From positions 12,535,799 to 12,599,798 of the forward strand of contig NC_066512.1 in the NCBI RefSeq assembly GCF_024679095.1: a stretch of 64,000 nucleotides of DNA. Direction: 5' to 3'. The notes under the pieces are model-generated. The model ran no database searches and was not told the DNA's origin. It worked only from the letters and a program-made list of their open reading frames with translations. Origin of the DNA: Eriocheir sinensis. Its lineage: Eukaryota > Arthropoda > Malacostraca > Decapoda > Varunidae. A program made the translations under genes and the position numbers. Shown in pieces: positions 1 to 25,429 of this stretch (positions are counted from its first letter, which is position 1; each line of letters opens with the position of its first letter).

Positions 1-420
1 AAGAAAAACAGACGACAGGTTATACCGGGTGAGGAAGGGTAACTTGACCAATTGTCGTTAAGACAAGTTAGACGTTAGACATTTTTGGAAAAGGGTTGCA
101 TTGTACTAGATCAGCAGTCGGCAGCTTGCGGATCTTAGTTCTAAGAGACCTGTGCGGCTCCTGCCACCTACTTTCAAATGTCCAATATATCGTAAAAAAA
201 AAGGAGCATACGCTCCAGACCAGCTCTCCAAAGAAACTCAGGAGCAGGTCAGATTAAAATTTAAACCCACCATCGTGACCAAATAATAAGCATGTTGTTT
301 AAAAGTATGTTGTATTTGTTCAGTCATCGTAACAAACTATAAAGGATTGACAATAGGTTGCTAGCATCATATCAAGTTAAAGGAGTGACTTCACAAATAC
401 AATAGTTTATTATATGACAG
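1..420. other. Unassigned flank
   Basis: I see no coding exon or inverted-repeat structure here. The sequence is AT-rich and leads into an (ATT)n microsatellite. Confidence 0.5.
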
Positions 421-429
421 ATGCAATTA

Positions 430-431
430 TA

Positions 432-518
<87 letters not shown>

Positions 519-534
519 GTTAGTTATTATTTTA

Positions 535-596
<62 letters not shown>

Positions 597-605
597 TATT
601 ATTAA
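430..605. repeat. (ATT)n microsatellite
   Basis: Trinucleotide ATT repeats with a short TTAGTTATTATTTTAA interruption in the middle. The Asn- or Ile-only reading frames are artefacts of it. Confidence 0.95.
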
Positions 606-608
606 CAA

Positions 609-1326
609 TATTATTATAGTGTATTTGATTATCTTGCTTGTGGGTATATTATTTAACTCCCATATGAAGGAGAAAAATTCTAATGTTTTGTAATTTCCAT
701 TCAAAATTTACACTGCGGCTCCAGCAGCACTGCTTTTCTGCCAAGTTTGAAGAAACTGGCTCTTCTAGAATTATGGGTTGCCGACCTCTGTCCTAGATGG
801 TAGTTATGTGGGAGGTGGAAGTGGATATGGCAAATGGTAGGGAGTGAGGGGGAGAAGGGGAAGGAAGGTAGGTAATAAGGAAGGTAGAAGGGAAGAATAA
901 GATGGGCAGGTAGAGTGCAGACCGTAGTCGGGATCAAACGTGGAGCCGCGGCAGCTGAACTTTGGAAACCAGGGGACTCTTTGTTGAAGGGACTCCTTAG
1001 GAGTGGATTAAATTTCATAATTGATCATGGTGAACCTTTACGGAATAGGGAAAACTCACATGAGGAGTAAGGGCAATTGAAGAGGGAGAGGGTACATTGT
1101 GCCCACGGCACCTTTAGGCCGTTCATGAGTGAACATGGAAAGCCCATGCAAAATTCGTTGGTTCAGGGACGGGGCCCGAGGTCGAGGTGGTGGTCACACG
1201 CTCCCTCTCCCCGGCATTGGGCACCAATCATTGATTGGTCCCGCTGCCTCTTTTGACAACAACAGAGTTCTAAAGGGGGCATTCAGAAGTGAATAATATA
1301 ATTTTGGTCTATATTTTCGTTCGCAG
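609..1326. other. Intergenic or intronic sequence upstream of the channel gene's first visible exon
   Basis: No recognisable exon. Parts are purine-rich (840-900). It may be intron if the channel gene's 5' exons lie to the left. The only signal I can support is the splice acceptor at its right edge. Confidence 0.4.
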
Positions 1327-14221
<12,895 letters not shown>

Positions 14222-14880
14222 TGGGCCACGCAGGGACAGAAGAGCCTCTATGCTGCCATCAAGGGGACTTCCTGTTCTTGTGGTCGAGGCTGCGGCTTAT
14301 GATGCGGCAGTGGGGAGTTGGGAGCTTTCGCCCGTGCGCCATCTGGTGGGAGTTTGGCGCTCTTTCGCACTTCGCCTTTTTTTCTTGTTGTTGTCTAACC
14401 TGGTTGACGGCAAATTTTTGTCTTCACCTGTTTGACACTAAAGCACTGATACACTCCAGCCTTGTATTGTTTCTTTTCTTTATTCACAAATGTATATAAT
14501 TTAATTATATACCTATTAAAAGTACTTTCATGTTTTCCTAAGGCATTATTTGAGCAAGAAAATTTCCAAAACTCTCATCTCTGAAATGTTAATGGAACAA
14601 ATCATTTTCGCTAATTAGCAACACAAAGAGAAAGGAGTGGCGTGCATTCCGCCGCGGGAGCCAATCACTAGGTACCCCGCGCCGCTGGTAAGGCTGCTTC
14701 ATTATTGAGTCTGAACTTCCGGCAAAAAAGTTTTAAAAGCATAAAGTGGAATTACTAACTTTAGTTAGGAGGTGACGCCGTTACCCCTACCACCACCACC
14801 ACCAGCAGCCTGGCTCAGTTAGGAGGAAGCAGGAAACGCGAGTGATGATAGACGTTGGTATATATTAAAAATAGCCGGTT
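14222..14880. other. Channel 3' UTR and downstream intergenic sequence
   Basis: Non-coding. Contains ATTAAA at 14515-14520, about 295 bp beyond the stop codon, as a possible poly(A) signal. Confidence 0.45.
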
Positions 14881-15421
14881 TGAGAGAGAGAGAGAGAGAG
14901 AGAGACACCCCACGATCGTCCCTTTCCGCATCCATGACAACGTCTTCTCCACCACAAACATTCCCACCACAGTCACCCCTCTCATCATCACACCCACACA
15001 AACATCACCACCACCACCACAACTTTTTCTTCCCCATCCCGTCTCCTCTCCACGTATCCCCTTTCCCTGCTACCATTACCCCTCCCCACACAAACACAAC
15101 ACCTCCTCCTCTATTCCTGCCTCAAATACCACAACATACCTTTCCCCCTTTCCCGCTACAAACACTTCACACAAACCTCGCCCCTCCCCACCACTTACAC
15201 TGCCCACAAACACCACCTCTCCCCCATCTAAACAAAATTCCAACCCAGCTTCGAACGTTGCATTATTAACCAGCTAATACCATCGTTCCTTCGTCATTAC
15301 AAACACCGCCACCATTATCCCCTCACCCCAATCAACATCACCATTAGCTTTACCTATGCCCATCATTGCACTACATCGCCTCTCCATCACCATGTCATCT
15401 CGTCACCACAAAACACACTAC

Positions 15422-16044
15422 GGTAATACTTTCTAAGAAGTCCGCCTCCCACTCCGCCACTCCAGCCCCCCCCCCCCTTCCCCCCAAGACAAGCCTGGGG
15501 AACTGTGGGGAACCGGGGTTTGGGGGGGGGAAGCCAAAATCACTGAAATATGGGCTTCCAAAATTTCCCTAGAAAAATCCCTAAATTAAGTAAAATTCCC
15601 TACATGTGGGGGGAGGGGGGGGGGCAGGGGGGGCGCAGCTCTCCTTGGTTAGGAGGGGGGTCGAGGGGGGCGAAGCCTCCTCGTTAGCAGGTCGTAAAGT
15701 TCGGTTGGAGTAGTTTAAATATGCTCCCCACCAAAAAAAAAAAAAAAAAAAAAAGATTTTCCGGCCCACCAAACATGTGAGGAGTCCAGAGGGGTGCGCA
15801 ACCCCCCTTGGTTAGCAGGGGGTCGAGAGGGGCTGTTAGATTATAAAGTTAGGACTTTCCTTACTTTCGAGACTGGAATTTTCCTTCATTTAGGGATTTT
15901 TCTAGGGAAATTTTGGAAGCCCATTTTTCAGTGATTTTGGCTTCCCTCCCCAAACCCCAGTTCCCCACAGTTCCCTGGGCTTGTCTTGGGGGTTGGGGGG
16001 CTGGAGTGGCGGAGGGGGAGGCGGACTTTTTAGAAAGTATTACC
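15422..16044. mobile_element. Foldback element with inverted repeats of about 180 bp
   Basis: The left arm (GGTAATACTTTCTAAGAAGTCC onward) returns inverted at the right end (GGACTTTTTAGAAAGTATTACC). The arms pair over roughly 180 bp around G/C homopolymer-rich centres. Flanking CACACTAC (15414-15421) and CACACGAC (16045-16052) look like an 8-bp duplication with one change. No coding capacity; superfamily unknown. Confidence 0.72.
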
Positions 16045-17046
16045 CACACGACCTCCATCACTCCCCCATTACATCGTCCCACAACCACCAACACCACCTC
16101 AATCACCTACCTCTTCCAACCACACCGTTCACATCCCCCCCCCCCCTTGCCACCACCCCTTACTACATTTCATTCCCACCACACCATCCCTAACCACTGT
16201 CTTTTACTCCACCTCTCCCCGACCACACTGTTCCACCACCGCACGTCTTTCCGCGCACCCACAACCATTCGTAGGCTCAATATTCACCTGTCCCTAAATC
16301 TATTCCCGGTGTAATCTGCCTCATTAACGCGCACTCAATTACCCACTTTGCACCTCGAGTGACGTGTAAAGAGACCATTATCGTGAAAAAAATGCTATAA
16401 CTGACAAATATCGCGGCCATATCACTCTGCACACGATGTGGGGTGCCGAGGAGGGGGGGGGGGGGGGTGAACAAGATCATTCCCCCTCCCCCACTTTTCA
16501 TGGTTATTATTTTAAATCCCCACAAAAAAAGTAATTATGTTTTCCACTTTCTCCAAACCAAAGTTCGTTTCCTGCTAAACACTTCGTTCTGACGACCATC
16601 GATTAACAAGGCAATTATCATCCCACCACTCCATCACCACTACATCCACAACTATCATCACCGCATCCCCCGTCACAGCCCCACATCCCCTACTACCACC
16701 ACAACAGCAATCACTACCACAGCCACCACCACCACACTCACCACCGCAGCCGTCATGCACCGTCACCAGCACACCCACCATGCATCATCACCTCTGCCTT
16801 ACCTGCTAGTCTCTCCTTGCCAGTGGTCAGCCATGCTTGCCTTCCCCTTCCTGCTGTTGCTACTGCCGTTGGTGCCTCCCGTAGGTCAGGGCCAGTCAGC
16901 CTCCTTTGCGTCACGACACCTCCAGGCCAGGTCACGAGGCACACTGACAGGGGGAGGAGGAGGCGGGGATGAAGCGCTGGGGTCTATTATGGGTTGAGGC
17001 TTCGTTTGAATAACATTGGACAGTTTCGAACATACGAGGAAAAATA

Positions 17047-17128
<82 letters not shown>

Positions 17129-17230
17129 TAACAAACCTGAAACAGTTTCGATACCACGGGTAAAAATCTCTCTCTCTCTCTCTCTCTCTCTATCGCTGGT
17201 ATAAACAACGGACTGAACGAGCTCTGCAGA
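16045..17230. repeat. CA/CCA-rich low complexity and (CT)n tracts
   Basis: Intergenic sequence dominated by CCACCA/CATCA motifs (16.05-16.30, 16.62-16.80 kb), a G-run at 16450 and (CT)n at 17049-17124 and 17168-17192. I see no exon. Confidence 0.6.
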
Positions 17231-17399
17231 TTTTGCTGATTTTCTCAAGTCCTAGCAAACTGCCGCCTTCCAGTCTGTGCTCTGAGCTACAGTAAGAACC
17301 AGTCGTCCTCCCAGTGTATTCAGGGTGTCTGAGTGCTTTTGGACTTAAACTGTAGCTCAGTTTAAAATTCGGGCACCTGGCACAAATCCCTCCAGCCGG

Positions 17400-20050
17400 C
17401 GTCCCTCAGGTCTGTGCATGCGCAGTGGGAAGCGTGTGACGCCATGGATACGTCACTCCCCCTGTGAGGTCACTCCTTGACGCTGTGCTGCCAGCGCCCC
17501 GGACGCCTCTTACTTGGGCGCCATGGAGTAGCCCTATTCAGGACCAGGCTCCATCGGTGATGTGCCATGAGTGACGACGACGACCACACCGAGGATCACT
17601 GGCCTCCTCTTTCACCCTTTGGTCATCATGAACCTGATGCTGTGGGGCCGTATCTTCGTCCTCAGGCCTCCTCCCATAAACGTCCCGTGGACCATGGTTC
17701 CGAAACCGGTAGTGAACCATCGTCGCCTGCTGCCAAAACATCAAAGCGCGGCGAAGCTTCTGCTCCACTTGGGGGCTTTGTGGTGTAGTGGTTAGCACAC
17801 TCGGCTCACAACCGAGAGAGCCCGGGTTCGATTCCCGGGCGGAGTGGAAAATTTGGGCGGCTTTTCCGATACCCTACGTCCCTGTCCACCCAGCAGTGAA
17901 TGGGTACCAGGTATTAATCGGGGGTTGTGTCCCGTCTCCTGGGATCTGTTCCCTTCTATAATTCCTTCCCCTACTGTCTCTCTCCGGCATATGACCACAG
18001 ATGTTGCGCCGACTAAACGAAACTTTCCAACCTTCCTGCTCCACTTCTGACATCTGACCACCCCCTACCTCGCCCTCCTCCTCGGACTGCCCCTTCGATT
18101 CCCCATCCGCTGCTCCGGTCTTCGCTCCCCGGGACGAGTACGTTAAGCTGGCCTTTAATTAAGGAGAACCAGAGCTGTGACGTGAAGCTTCGCTGGCTGG
18201 CTGAAGTTACAAAGGCTTTTCGTCTCGACCGGGAGCTGGCGGAGGTGAATATGTCCGCTGTCACTTCTCGCTTCTTATACATCTCGGGCGCCGAACGGAC
18301 ATCATTGACAAGGTCAAGGGTGGCGAGTTCCTGTCCTTACACCTCGATGTTCAGGATTCATTCCACAGGCCCCGTAAATTCCACACCTAGCTCATCACTC
18401 GCTACCCTGTCGAAGCTGACCCCTCCCTTGCCAAGGAACTGCCAGACGTGCACACTGCCCGTCGATTCCATCAAAACGGAACGCCCATCAACCGTCTAAT
18501 CTGGAGTCTCCCGGAACCTCCACCGTCTGTCGTCGAATTCTCCTTCCTTTCTTGCCTTCTTCCCTGTGAGCTGCGCAGGATGAAGGATGAACAGTCGTGG
18601 GGCTTCAAATGCTGGGGCATCGGCCATATCTAACGATACTGCTCTGCCCCGGACAAGTGTGCATGGTGTGCTGCCGGCCATGCTAGCCGTTCCTGTCCAT
18701 ATCGCACCCCATCCACGACTACTGCGGCTGCTAGCTCCACCTCCGTGTCGGAATCCTCATCTCCGCCAGCGCCAGACGCCTCGCAGTGGAAGTGCCCTCG
18801 TTGTAACATGCCGGGGGGTCAATGTCTGGCATGGCTGCGCCAAGCGGTCCCACCCCGCCCCAGCTCAGTGTGTTGCGCCGCCGCCGCCATCCCCACCACC
18901 ATCATCACCCGCCACCTCGCCTTCCCTTCTTTGTCCCATTGACTCTGCTGAAGTCGTTGCTCTTCGGAAAGCTGTCGCTGCTCTGGAATCACGCTGTACG
19001 GTTCTCTCGGCACGTTTTGATACCATAGATGCCCGCATCCACAGCCTGGTCACCTAGCAAACTGCCACCTCAAGCACTCTTGCCAGCTTTGTCGAATCAC
19101 ACCAAGTTGTCATCGCCTCTGTCACAGCACTCATTGAGAAGCTCGATATTGTTGCCTCCCGCCTTTAGAGGCTGGGTGACCTCGTGCCTCCCAAGACCAC
19201 CCCACCCCGCTCTCCCCCCGGCAAAGGGCCCACCCCCACCGCGTCCTCCTCTGCCTCCTACAAACCTATGGGTAAACTTCGCTAGTCCCATGCTGCTTCA
19301 TGTTATATCATGGAATGTCTTCGTAATCAGACACTACTCTAAACTCGCTGGACTCAAGGCCTACGTTTACCGCCATCACCCACAGGTCATATTTATTCAA
19401 GAAGCTTTTGTCGGTGGTGCTCTGCCCGGGGAAGCCCCTCCATCGCTCTCTGGCTACGTCTCGTACGTACACCACGCCAGGAAAGGCCTCCTTGCCAACA
19501 TTCATTCCACTATAGCACACAGGCTTCTCCGTTGCTCTACGCACGCTGATATGACCTTTCAGCTTTTTTAGGTAACTGTCAAACTCCGACTGTGCAACGT
19601 GTACTCTGCCCCTGGCGTGATTAATCTCCCAGCCCTTCCGACACCTACAGACCGTGGAATGATCTACATGGCGATGCTTCTCCCGTTCCCAGCCGCAGCG
19701 GCTTACCTCTGCTCAACTACATCCGCCGTTACCGCCTTATCCGCTAGGACACTGGTGAAGCCACACACGCGCGTGGGGGTACACTGGACCACATCCTAAC
19801 GTGTGGCCTTGTGGCGTCCCGTGTCAGCTGCCACTCCATTCCTACACTCTTCTCCGACCATGTTGCCCTCAATCTGCAGTACTCCCTTCCGGCCCGCCCT
19901 CCACTCCTTCACCATCGCACCCGCATTTCAATCCCTCCAAAGTACTGCCCCACGTACATCTCGTGTATCTCAAGCCTTCCTCCCACCTTTGACTTCCTCT
20001 CACCTGCCGACTTGAATAATTCCCTGGTGACGGGCACACAAGAATTTTAC
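17400..20050 (+). mobile_element. Degenerate I-like LINE (ORF1 and endonuclease), split by a SINE
   Basis: ORF1 begins at an ATG at 17567 (MSDDDDHTEDHWPPLSPFGH), is interrupted by the SINE, and resumes with VKLRWLAEVTKAFRLDRELA and Cys/His knuckles (CAWCAAGHASRSC and KCPRC in shifted frames) before a Ser/Pro-rich stretch and a heptad-like end (DSAEVVALRKAVAALESR). ORF2 starts near 19291 with an APE-type endonuclease (LHVISWNVFVIRHYSKLAGL, VIFIQEAFVGG). Many frameshifts; no RT follows. The I/Jockey-superfamily assignment rests on this layout. Confidence 0.65.
17771..18031 (+). mobile_element. tRNA-derived SINE
   Basis: The 5' part folds like a tRNA with an intact A box (TGGTGTAGTGGTTAGCA), a seven-base anticodon loop CTCACAA and a B box (GGGTTCGATTCC). 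The body contains CACCCAGCAGTGAATGGGTA, a motif I recall from arthropod SINEs. Flanks TTCTGCTCCACTT and TTCCTGCTCCACTT are a target-site duplication inside LINE ORF1. Confidence 0.82.
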
Positions 20051-20300
20051 AGCCGTTATGTTGTCAGGCCTCACATTCAACGCCGCCATGGAGCCCGTGC
20101 CTGGACGTTGGATCATCGTATTGCCCAAGCGGAAAGGACGGGGGTTGATGCTGGGCTCGCCTTTCAGAGACAACCCGAAAAGTTCTGAAGAGAAGACAGA
20201 TCTATGGTTCGGCAGCCGATACCTGAAGGCACATTCACTCGACCAAACACTTGCACCCACACATTCATCCGTCTTGGAGCCGTCAGTGTACACGTGGTGT
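20000..20300 (-). pseudogene. LINE RNase H fragment
   Basis: Minus-strand YTDGSKTDECVGASVWSSEC and NHRSVFSSELFGL match the first catalytic Asp region and the Glu helix of RNase H domains found in I/Jockey-type LINEs. It points against the endonuclease remnant at 19.3-19.9 kb, so it is a separate or inverted piece. Confidence 0.6.
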
Positions 20301-20867
20301 GAGTTTTGGTGACTGGCGAGCAGGGCACGAAAGTGCGGTAGACCTCCGCCTCCGGGTTCATGAGTTTAGGTCGTGGTAACAGATCAGGTCACATTTTATG
20401 TGTATGTTCGGCGGTTCCCATGGCGCTATATTTAACGTCACCAGTTTGTCGCAGTTACTCAAATCCACACCTAAAGTCCATCGACTCTAATTTGAGCCCT
20501 GTGGCTTGGCCCGGAGAACCTCCCATTGTTTACACATCTAGGGATGACCTGCGCATGGCGATCTGTCTCACTGTTAGTCTGTACCATAGACTCCGTATCC
20601 TTGACGGGTGTCGGCGGAACCGCCTAAATATTAGGCGGGCAAACTCTCAACAAAAAAATGGCGTCCTGACTTTATTTTTTTTACCTAACCTCACCAAAGT
20701 TTGCATGTAGCCTCCCACTGGTAATGCGCATGGACCCATGAAGTTACATTTTCATTTCAGTTCGTTTTAGTATCAATAAGATATACAAAAAAAACTTAAG
20801 CACCGCTAAAGCACAAAGCTAACATCTCTTCTGCCCGCTCAGTTTCTGCTTTTTAAAAACACTCTTG

Positions 20868-20903
<36 letters not shown>

Positions 20904-20924
20904 TTATTTCTCTTAAGAAAAAAA

Positions 20925-22770
20925 ATACTGCAAAATAATAGCCTAGGCTTCTTAATGCATAATAATAACTTAATATTCGTAAATGCAAAATATTAGCCTA
21001 GTTTCATAAATGCAAAAGAATCGCTTAGCATTCTTAACCCTTGATAGGTAATCTGGGGGTGTCAGACACCCTCAGCTTTCGTGCTGAAGCAAGTTTTCCT
21101 CTTCCCGCCACAATGATGTAAAAGAACGCCGCACTGCGAGTGTTTTCTAGTCATTATGGCTTTAGTCTGACGGGAGAGAGTGGGCATCATCGTCACTCTT
21201 ATCCCCAGGCAATTCTGTGGCTGCTCTGGGGGCGCAGGAGGCCCCCAAACCCTAATAGTGTAGCTGGATTTTCAGGGAGAGAGAGGGCTGACTTATTGTG
21301 ACAAAACTCGAATTTCTGCGAACATACTTGCTTAACTATAGTGTGTGAGCATTTCGTTTAGAAACTGTTGCTCTTGCGATGACGTGGGGATGGCCAGCAC
21401 CCCCATTGGCCGTAAACTGTGGATTGTGTACGCTTGCAAGTGATGGTGTCCCATATGCGAATTTTCTCGTTTGTGGTCTTTTTTTGTGAGGGAGATTTTC
21501 ATGACGAAATATGTATAATAATGGTTCTTGAAGTGAATATTATAAAACTAGAGTGACTATATAATATTTTACAAGTGGTTACAGGGCGTTCTGGTGCCGA
21601 TAAATATGTATATATGAATAGTGAATATATGCATTTTTTACTGGGACGTGGGACCCATATGTGTGGGGGGGATGAGGAAAGACCCTGTGGAAAAGAAGAA
21701 AAGGAGGTGTTACTTCTTCCCCAAAAGTAATGATGACACCAAAGTGAAGTCCGCCTATGCCTCTTGCTGCGTCCCCATAACTGGACGCGCCAAAGCTACC
21801 TTCTCTGCAATGACTGCAGGTAAGACCAGGTAAATATCATGAAAATATGAACCAAGGTGTTTTTAATGCCTTATTTGGCTTATATCTTTATTTTCATCCA
21901 TTTAAATTCACTAATATATCGGTTTATAGGCGCTGAAAATACCAGAAAAAAAGTTACTCAAAAAATGGTGGAAAAAAAAAAATCCCATTTTTCAAAACAC
22001 TTTTCCACTATCTTCCAACAGGGTCTGCTGGCTGCTGTCTTCAAGATGGATTAGCTCATCCCTCCACTTACAGTTCCTAGACAAAGGATGCCCCGAGGTC
22101 ACGGGATTTTTGTTATACATATGTTTTTTAAATGTCACTAAATAAATGAGAAAGTTTTTGGAAAATATATTTTTCAGAATTTCAAAGTTATGTTTTCAAC
22201 TAAAATAGAAGTTGAAATTATAGAGGAGGCCTTAAACATCAAGTGACTAGTTTAAGTCTTTCAATAAATTCATTACCTGATTTTCTGTGGATTTTATTTC
22301 CCTTGGGGTCCAATCAACCCCCAAAGTATGGAAAGTAGCAGGATTTATATGATTACCTATCTAGGGTTAAATGCAAAATAATAGCTTTGTACTCTTAAAT
22401 GCAAAATAATAGCCTAATTTTCCTAAATGGAAAATAATAGCTTAGTATTCCTAAATGCAAAATAATAGCCTAGATTCATAAATGCAAAATAACAGCCTAG
22501 ATTCCTAAATGCAAAGTAATAGCTTAGTATTCCTAAATGCAAAATAATAGTTTAATACTCTAAATGCATAATAGCCTACTAGTTTCCTAAATGCAAAATA
22601 ACAGCCTAGTCTCCTAAACGCAAAACAATAGCTCTGTGTTCGTAAATGCAAAATGATAGCTTGGTATTCCTAAATGCAAAATAATAGCCTAGTGTTCATG
22701 AATTCAAATTAATAGCATATTATTCCTAACTGCTAAATAATAGTCTAGTGTTCATGAATGCAAAAAAAAA
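20925..22770. repeat. AT-rich minisatellite with units of about 28 bp, split by a transposon
   Basis: Diverged copies of TAAATGCAAAATAATAGCCT with a variable TAGTATTCC-like joint occur at 20925-21033 and again at 22371-22770, separated by the piggyBac element. A poly(A) run follows at 22764-22788. Confidence 0.85.
21038..22366 (+). mobile_element. piggyBac remnant with inverted termini and TTAA target sites
   Basis: Ends CCCTTGATAGGTAATC and GATTACCTATCTAGGG are near-perfect inverted repeats, flanked by exact TTAA on both sides (21034-21037, 22367-22370). Inside, around 21690-21830, the frame KRRCYFFPKSNDDTKVKSAY resembles the Cys-rich C-terminal finger of piggyBac transposases with some cysteines lost. 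The DDD catalytic domain is absent. Confidence 0.82.
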
Positions 22771-22811
22771 AAAAAAAAAAAAAAAAAACTGGTTTAACAA
22801 AATGCAAAATT

Positions 22812-22886
22812 ATAGGCTAGTGTACACAGTAAAATTATTAGCTAGTGTACACAGTAAAATTATTAGCTAGTGTACACAGTAAAATT
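22812..22886. repeat. Triplicated 25-bp repeat
   Basis: Three head-to-tail copies of a unit containing CTAGTGTACACAGTAAAATT, immediately after the minisatellite. Confidence 0.85.
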
Positions 22887-23105
22887 GTAATGTATTTCTC
22901 CTGACTACTTCATTGGCTTATTAGCAAATTATTACAGATTGTAAAACTCTTTCCACTTGCAATTCATTACAGAAGTTGTAGATACGGTATAAAATGCAGA
23001 ACACCTTACACCATACGAATAAAATCCAATATTCCTTAAAACAACTTACCTCGTTCCAAGGAGATCACGACCCCCAGATTAAGAACCGCTGAATTAGAAG
23101 CAAGA

Positions 23106-24235
23106 AACAATAAAACCATAAGAACATAAGAACATAAGAACGCAGGAGTCTACAAGAGGCCGGTAGGCTTGTACGAGCCAGCTCCTTTGACTCTAAGCTC
23201 CCGTGAATCTAACCCCACCTAATATCGCTGTCCATGAATTTATCTAGTCTATTTTTGAATGTGACAATTGTATTGGCACTCACCACATGACTGCTAAGCC
23301 TATTCCACCCATCCACCACCCTGTTAGTAAACCAATTTTTGCCTATGTCTCTGTTGAATCTGAATTTATCCAGTTTAAACCCGTTACTTCGTGTCCTACC
23401 CGGTTCTCTTACCAACAAAACCTTATGAATGTCTCCCTTATTAAAGCCCTTCATCCATTTATAAACCTCGATCATGTCTCCACGCACCCTTCGCCTTTCT
23501 AGAGAATGCAAGTTTAACTGTTTGAGTCTTCCCTCGTATGGCAAGTTTCTCAACCCCTGAATCATCTTAGTCATTTTCCTCTGCACCGATTCTAACATTT
23601 TGATATCCATTCTATAGTAAGGTGACCAGAACTGAACCGCATAGTCAGATGAGGTCTAACTAATGCTAAATATAGTTTGAGGAAGACTTCGGGGCTTCTG
23701 TTGCTTACGCTCCTTGAAATAAATCCCAGTACCCTATTAGCTCGATTTCTAGCTTGAATGCATTGTGCCCTTGGACGGAGATCAGAGCTCACTAAGACCC
23801 CTAAATCCCTCTCGCACCCAGACCTACTTATGAGAGTGTCATTTAAGCAATAGTTATGTGAGGGGTTGGTCCTACCTACACTCAGAATACTGCACTTCCC
23901 TACATTGAACTCCATCTGCCATTTATCCGCCCAGTCATATAATCTGTTGAGTTTACCTTGGAGAATACTAGCGTCCTGATCCGACTCAATTACTCTACCG
24001 ATCTTGGTATCATCTGCAAATTTACTAACATCACTACTAATTCCTGTATCTAAGTCATTGATATAAATAATAAACAAAAGTGGACCTAATACCGAACCTT
24101 GTGGGACCCCACTCGTAACACATCCCCAGTCAGATCTTTTACCATTGATTTGCACTCTTTGCTTCCTATTGCTAAGCCACGCCTTGACCCAGTTCAAAAC
24201 TTTACCCTCTAGCTTGAATAAAACAATATCAGCGA
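23106..24235 (-). mobile_element. CR1-like LINE, 5'-truncated
   Basis: Minus-strand RT with VTSGVPQGSVLGPLLFIIYI and SKFADDTKIG (catalytic FADD), followed after a 1-base shift near 23600 by the CR1 C-terminal region (RKMTKMIQGLRNLPYEGRLK, MIEVYKWMKGFNKGD). The 3' end, at the left, is an 8-bp repeat CATAAGAA x3, the usual CR1 terminus style. It lies between the two host genes. Confidence 0.88.
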
Positions 24236-24484
24236 CAGCAAGGGAGGGTAGCGCGGGGTACTACTTTCTTGAAGCACTGAGTGTTCGCATGGAGGTATTA
24301 TGGAGGTATAATACCTCCATGGGTGTTCGTTACTAACCGACTCCTCTTTTTGACAGAAGGAACTGGCGTTGCCAGATGGAGATTGTTTTACCATATTGGA
24401 AAGCTATAAGATTGATCAGCCGAAATAATAACCTTAGCGTTAGAGTGTCGGGATATGCAGGGCGCCAAGATTAATTTCTGGTTA

Positions 24485-24569
<85 letters not shown>
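24485..24569. repeat. Compound (GT)n-(TA)n microsatellite
   Basis: About 24 bp of GT run straight into about 60 bp of TA. Confidence 0.95.
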
Positions 24570-24575
<6 letters not shown>

Positions 24576-24839
24576 GTGTGGTGTGTGTGGGGGGGGGGGA
24601 TGGTAGAGAGAGCGCGAGTGTTGCCCGCCTGTTGCGGCAAAGCCCTTCCGACACCCGTCAAGGATACGGAGTCTACGTCTGTACGTTATCTATTTATGGA
24701 CTATACATATATTCACAATACGACTGCATGGTGTTATGAAGGGCTTGGGATTTGAGGGAAACAACGACACCATGGAAGACTCACGTAGGTCTCACTCTCG
24801 CGTCCTGCACAGCCAAGCAAAAGATGTTATATATAACGT

Positions 24840-24845
<6 letters not shown>

Positions 24846-24930
<85 letters not shown>

Positions 24931-24933
24931 GGG
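24846..24933. repeat. (GA)n tract with terminal G-run
   Basis: About 75 bp of GA repeats followed by 13 G. Confidence 0.95.
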
Positions 24934-25234
24934 TAGTGAGCTTCTCTGAGGAGAGTGATGGGGTGATGTGGCATTAGCGCGGCTCTAGGGAGCCGTGCCT
25001 AAAGGCTCAAGTTAGATTCGATAGACTATAGCTCCTGGCCAAGGTAAAGAGAATGGAAGGTAGGTTCACCAGAGGGGGAGGTACCTAAATTTGTCTCTTC
25101 TGCGCATGACGTCAGGTGACAGAAGAATTGAGGGGTCCGGGCATGGAAGAGAGGTCAGTCTCGGGCGCACCACCCTCCTGACCTGAGCTCAATCACTCAT
25201 TGGGAAACTTAGCTAAAGTGTATTTTCTTTCAAT

Positions 25235-25346
25235 ATGCCAACTTATCGTTGTGCGCGGTTGTCGATCAGTTTCTTTGAAAGGAAACAGTAATACATGGTT
25301 TCATCGGCTGCCAAGAGATCAAGAACATAGAAATGGATGGAAATAT
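25235..25346 (+). pseudogene. THAP zinc-finger exon, frameshifted
   Basis: ATG at 25235 gives MPTYRCA; in a shifted frame the sequence continues GCRSVSLKGNSNTWFHRLPR and DQEHRNGWKYV, the pattern of a THAP C2CH finger (Met-Pro start, C..C pair, FHRLP, conserved Trp). A GTAATA donor may follow at 25347. The frame break near 25256 needs one indel. THAP domains bind DNA in P-element-type transposases and host regulators. No downstream exon is recognised. Confidence 0.5.
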
Positions 25347-25429
25347 GTAATATAAAAAAATATATATATATTCTCGAGTAGATTCTGTTGAGTTTGTGTT
25401 TAGTCGTCACATCGTCGCATCGTCACATC

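Noticed and set aside
17773..17847. Stand-alone tRNA-Val gene
   Set aside because: The tRNA-like head is followed by a SINE body, and the whole 261 bp is bounded by a target-site duplication, so it is a SINE.
18822..19291. Overlapping Pro/His-rich small proteins on both strands
   Set aside because: They are alternate-frame readings of the decayed LINE ORF1 and its CCACC-rich sequence.
20925..22770. CRISPR-like repeat array
   Set aside because: Units are adjacent and diverged with no unique spacers, and the genome is eukaryotic; it is a minisatellite.
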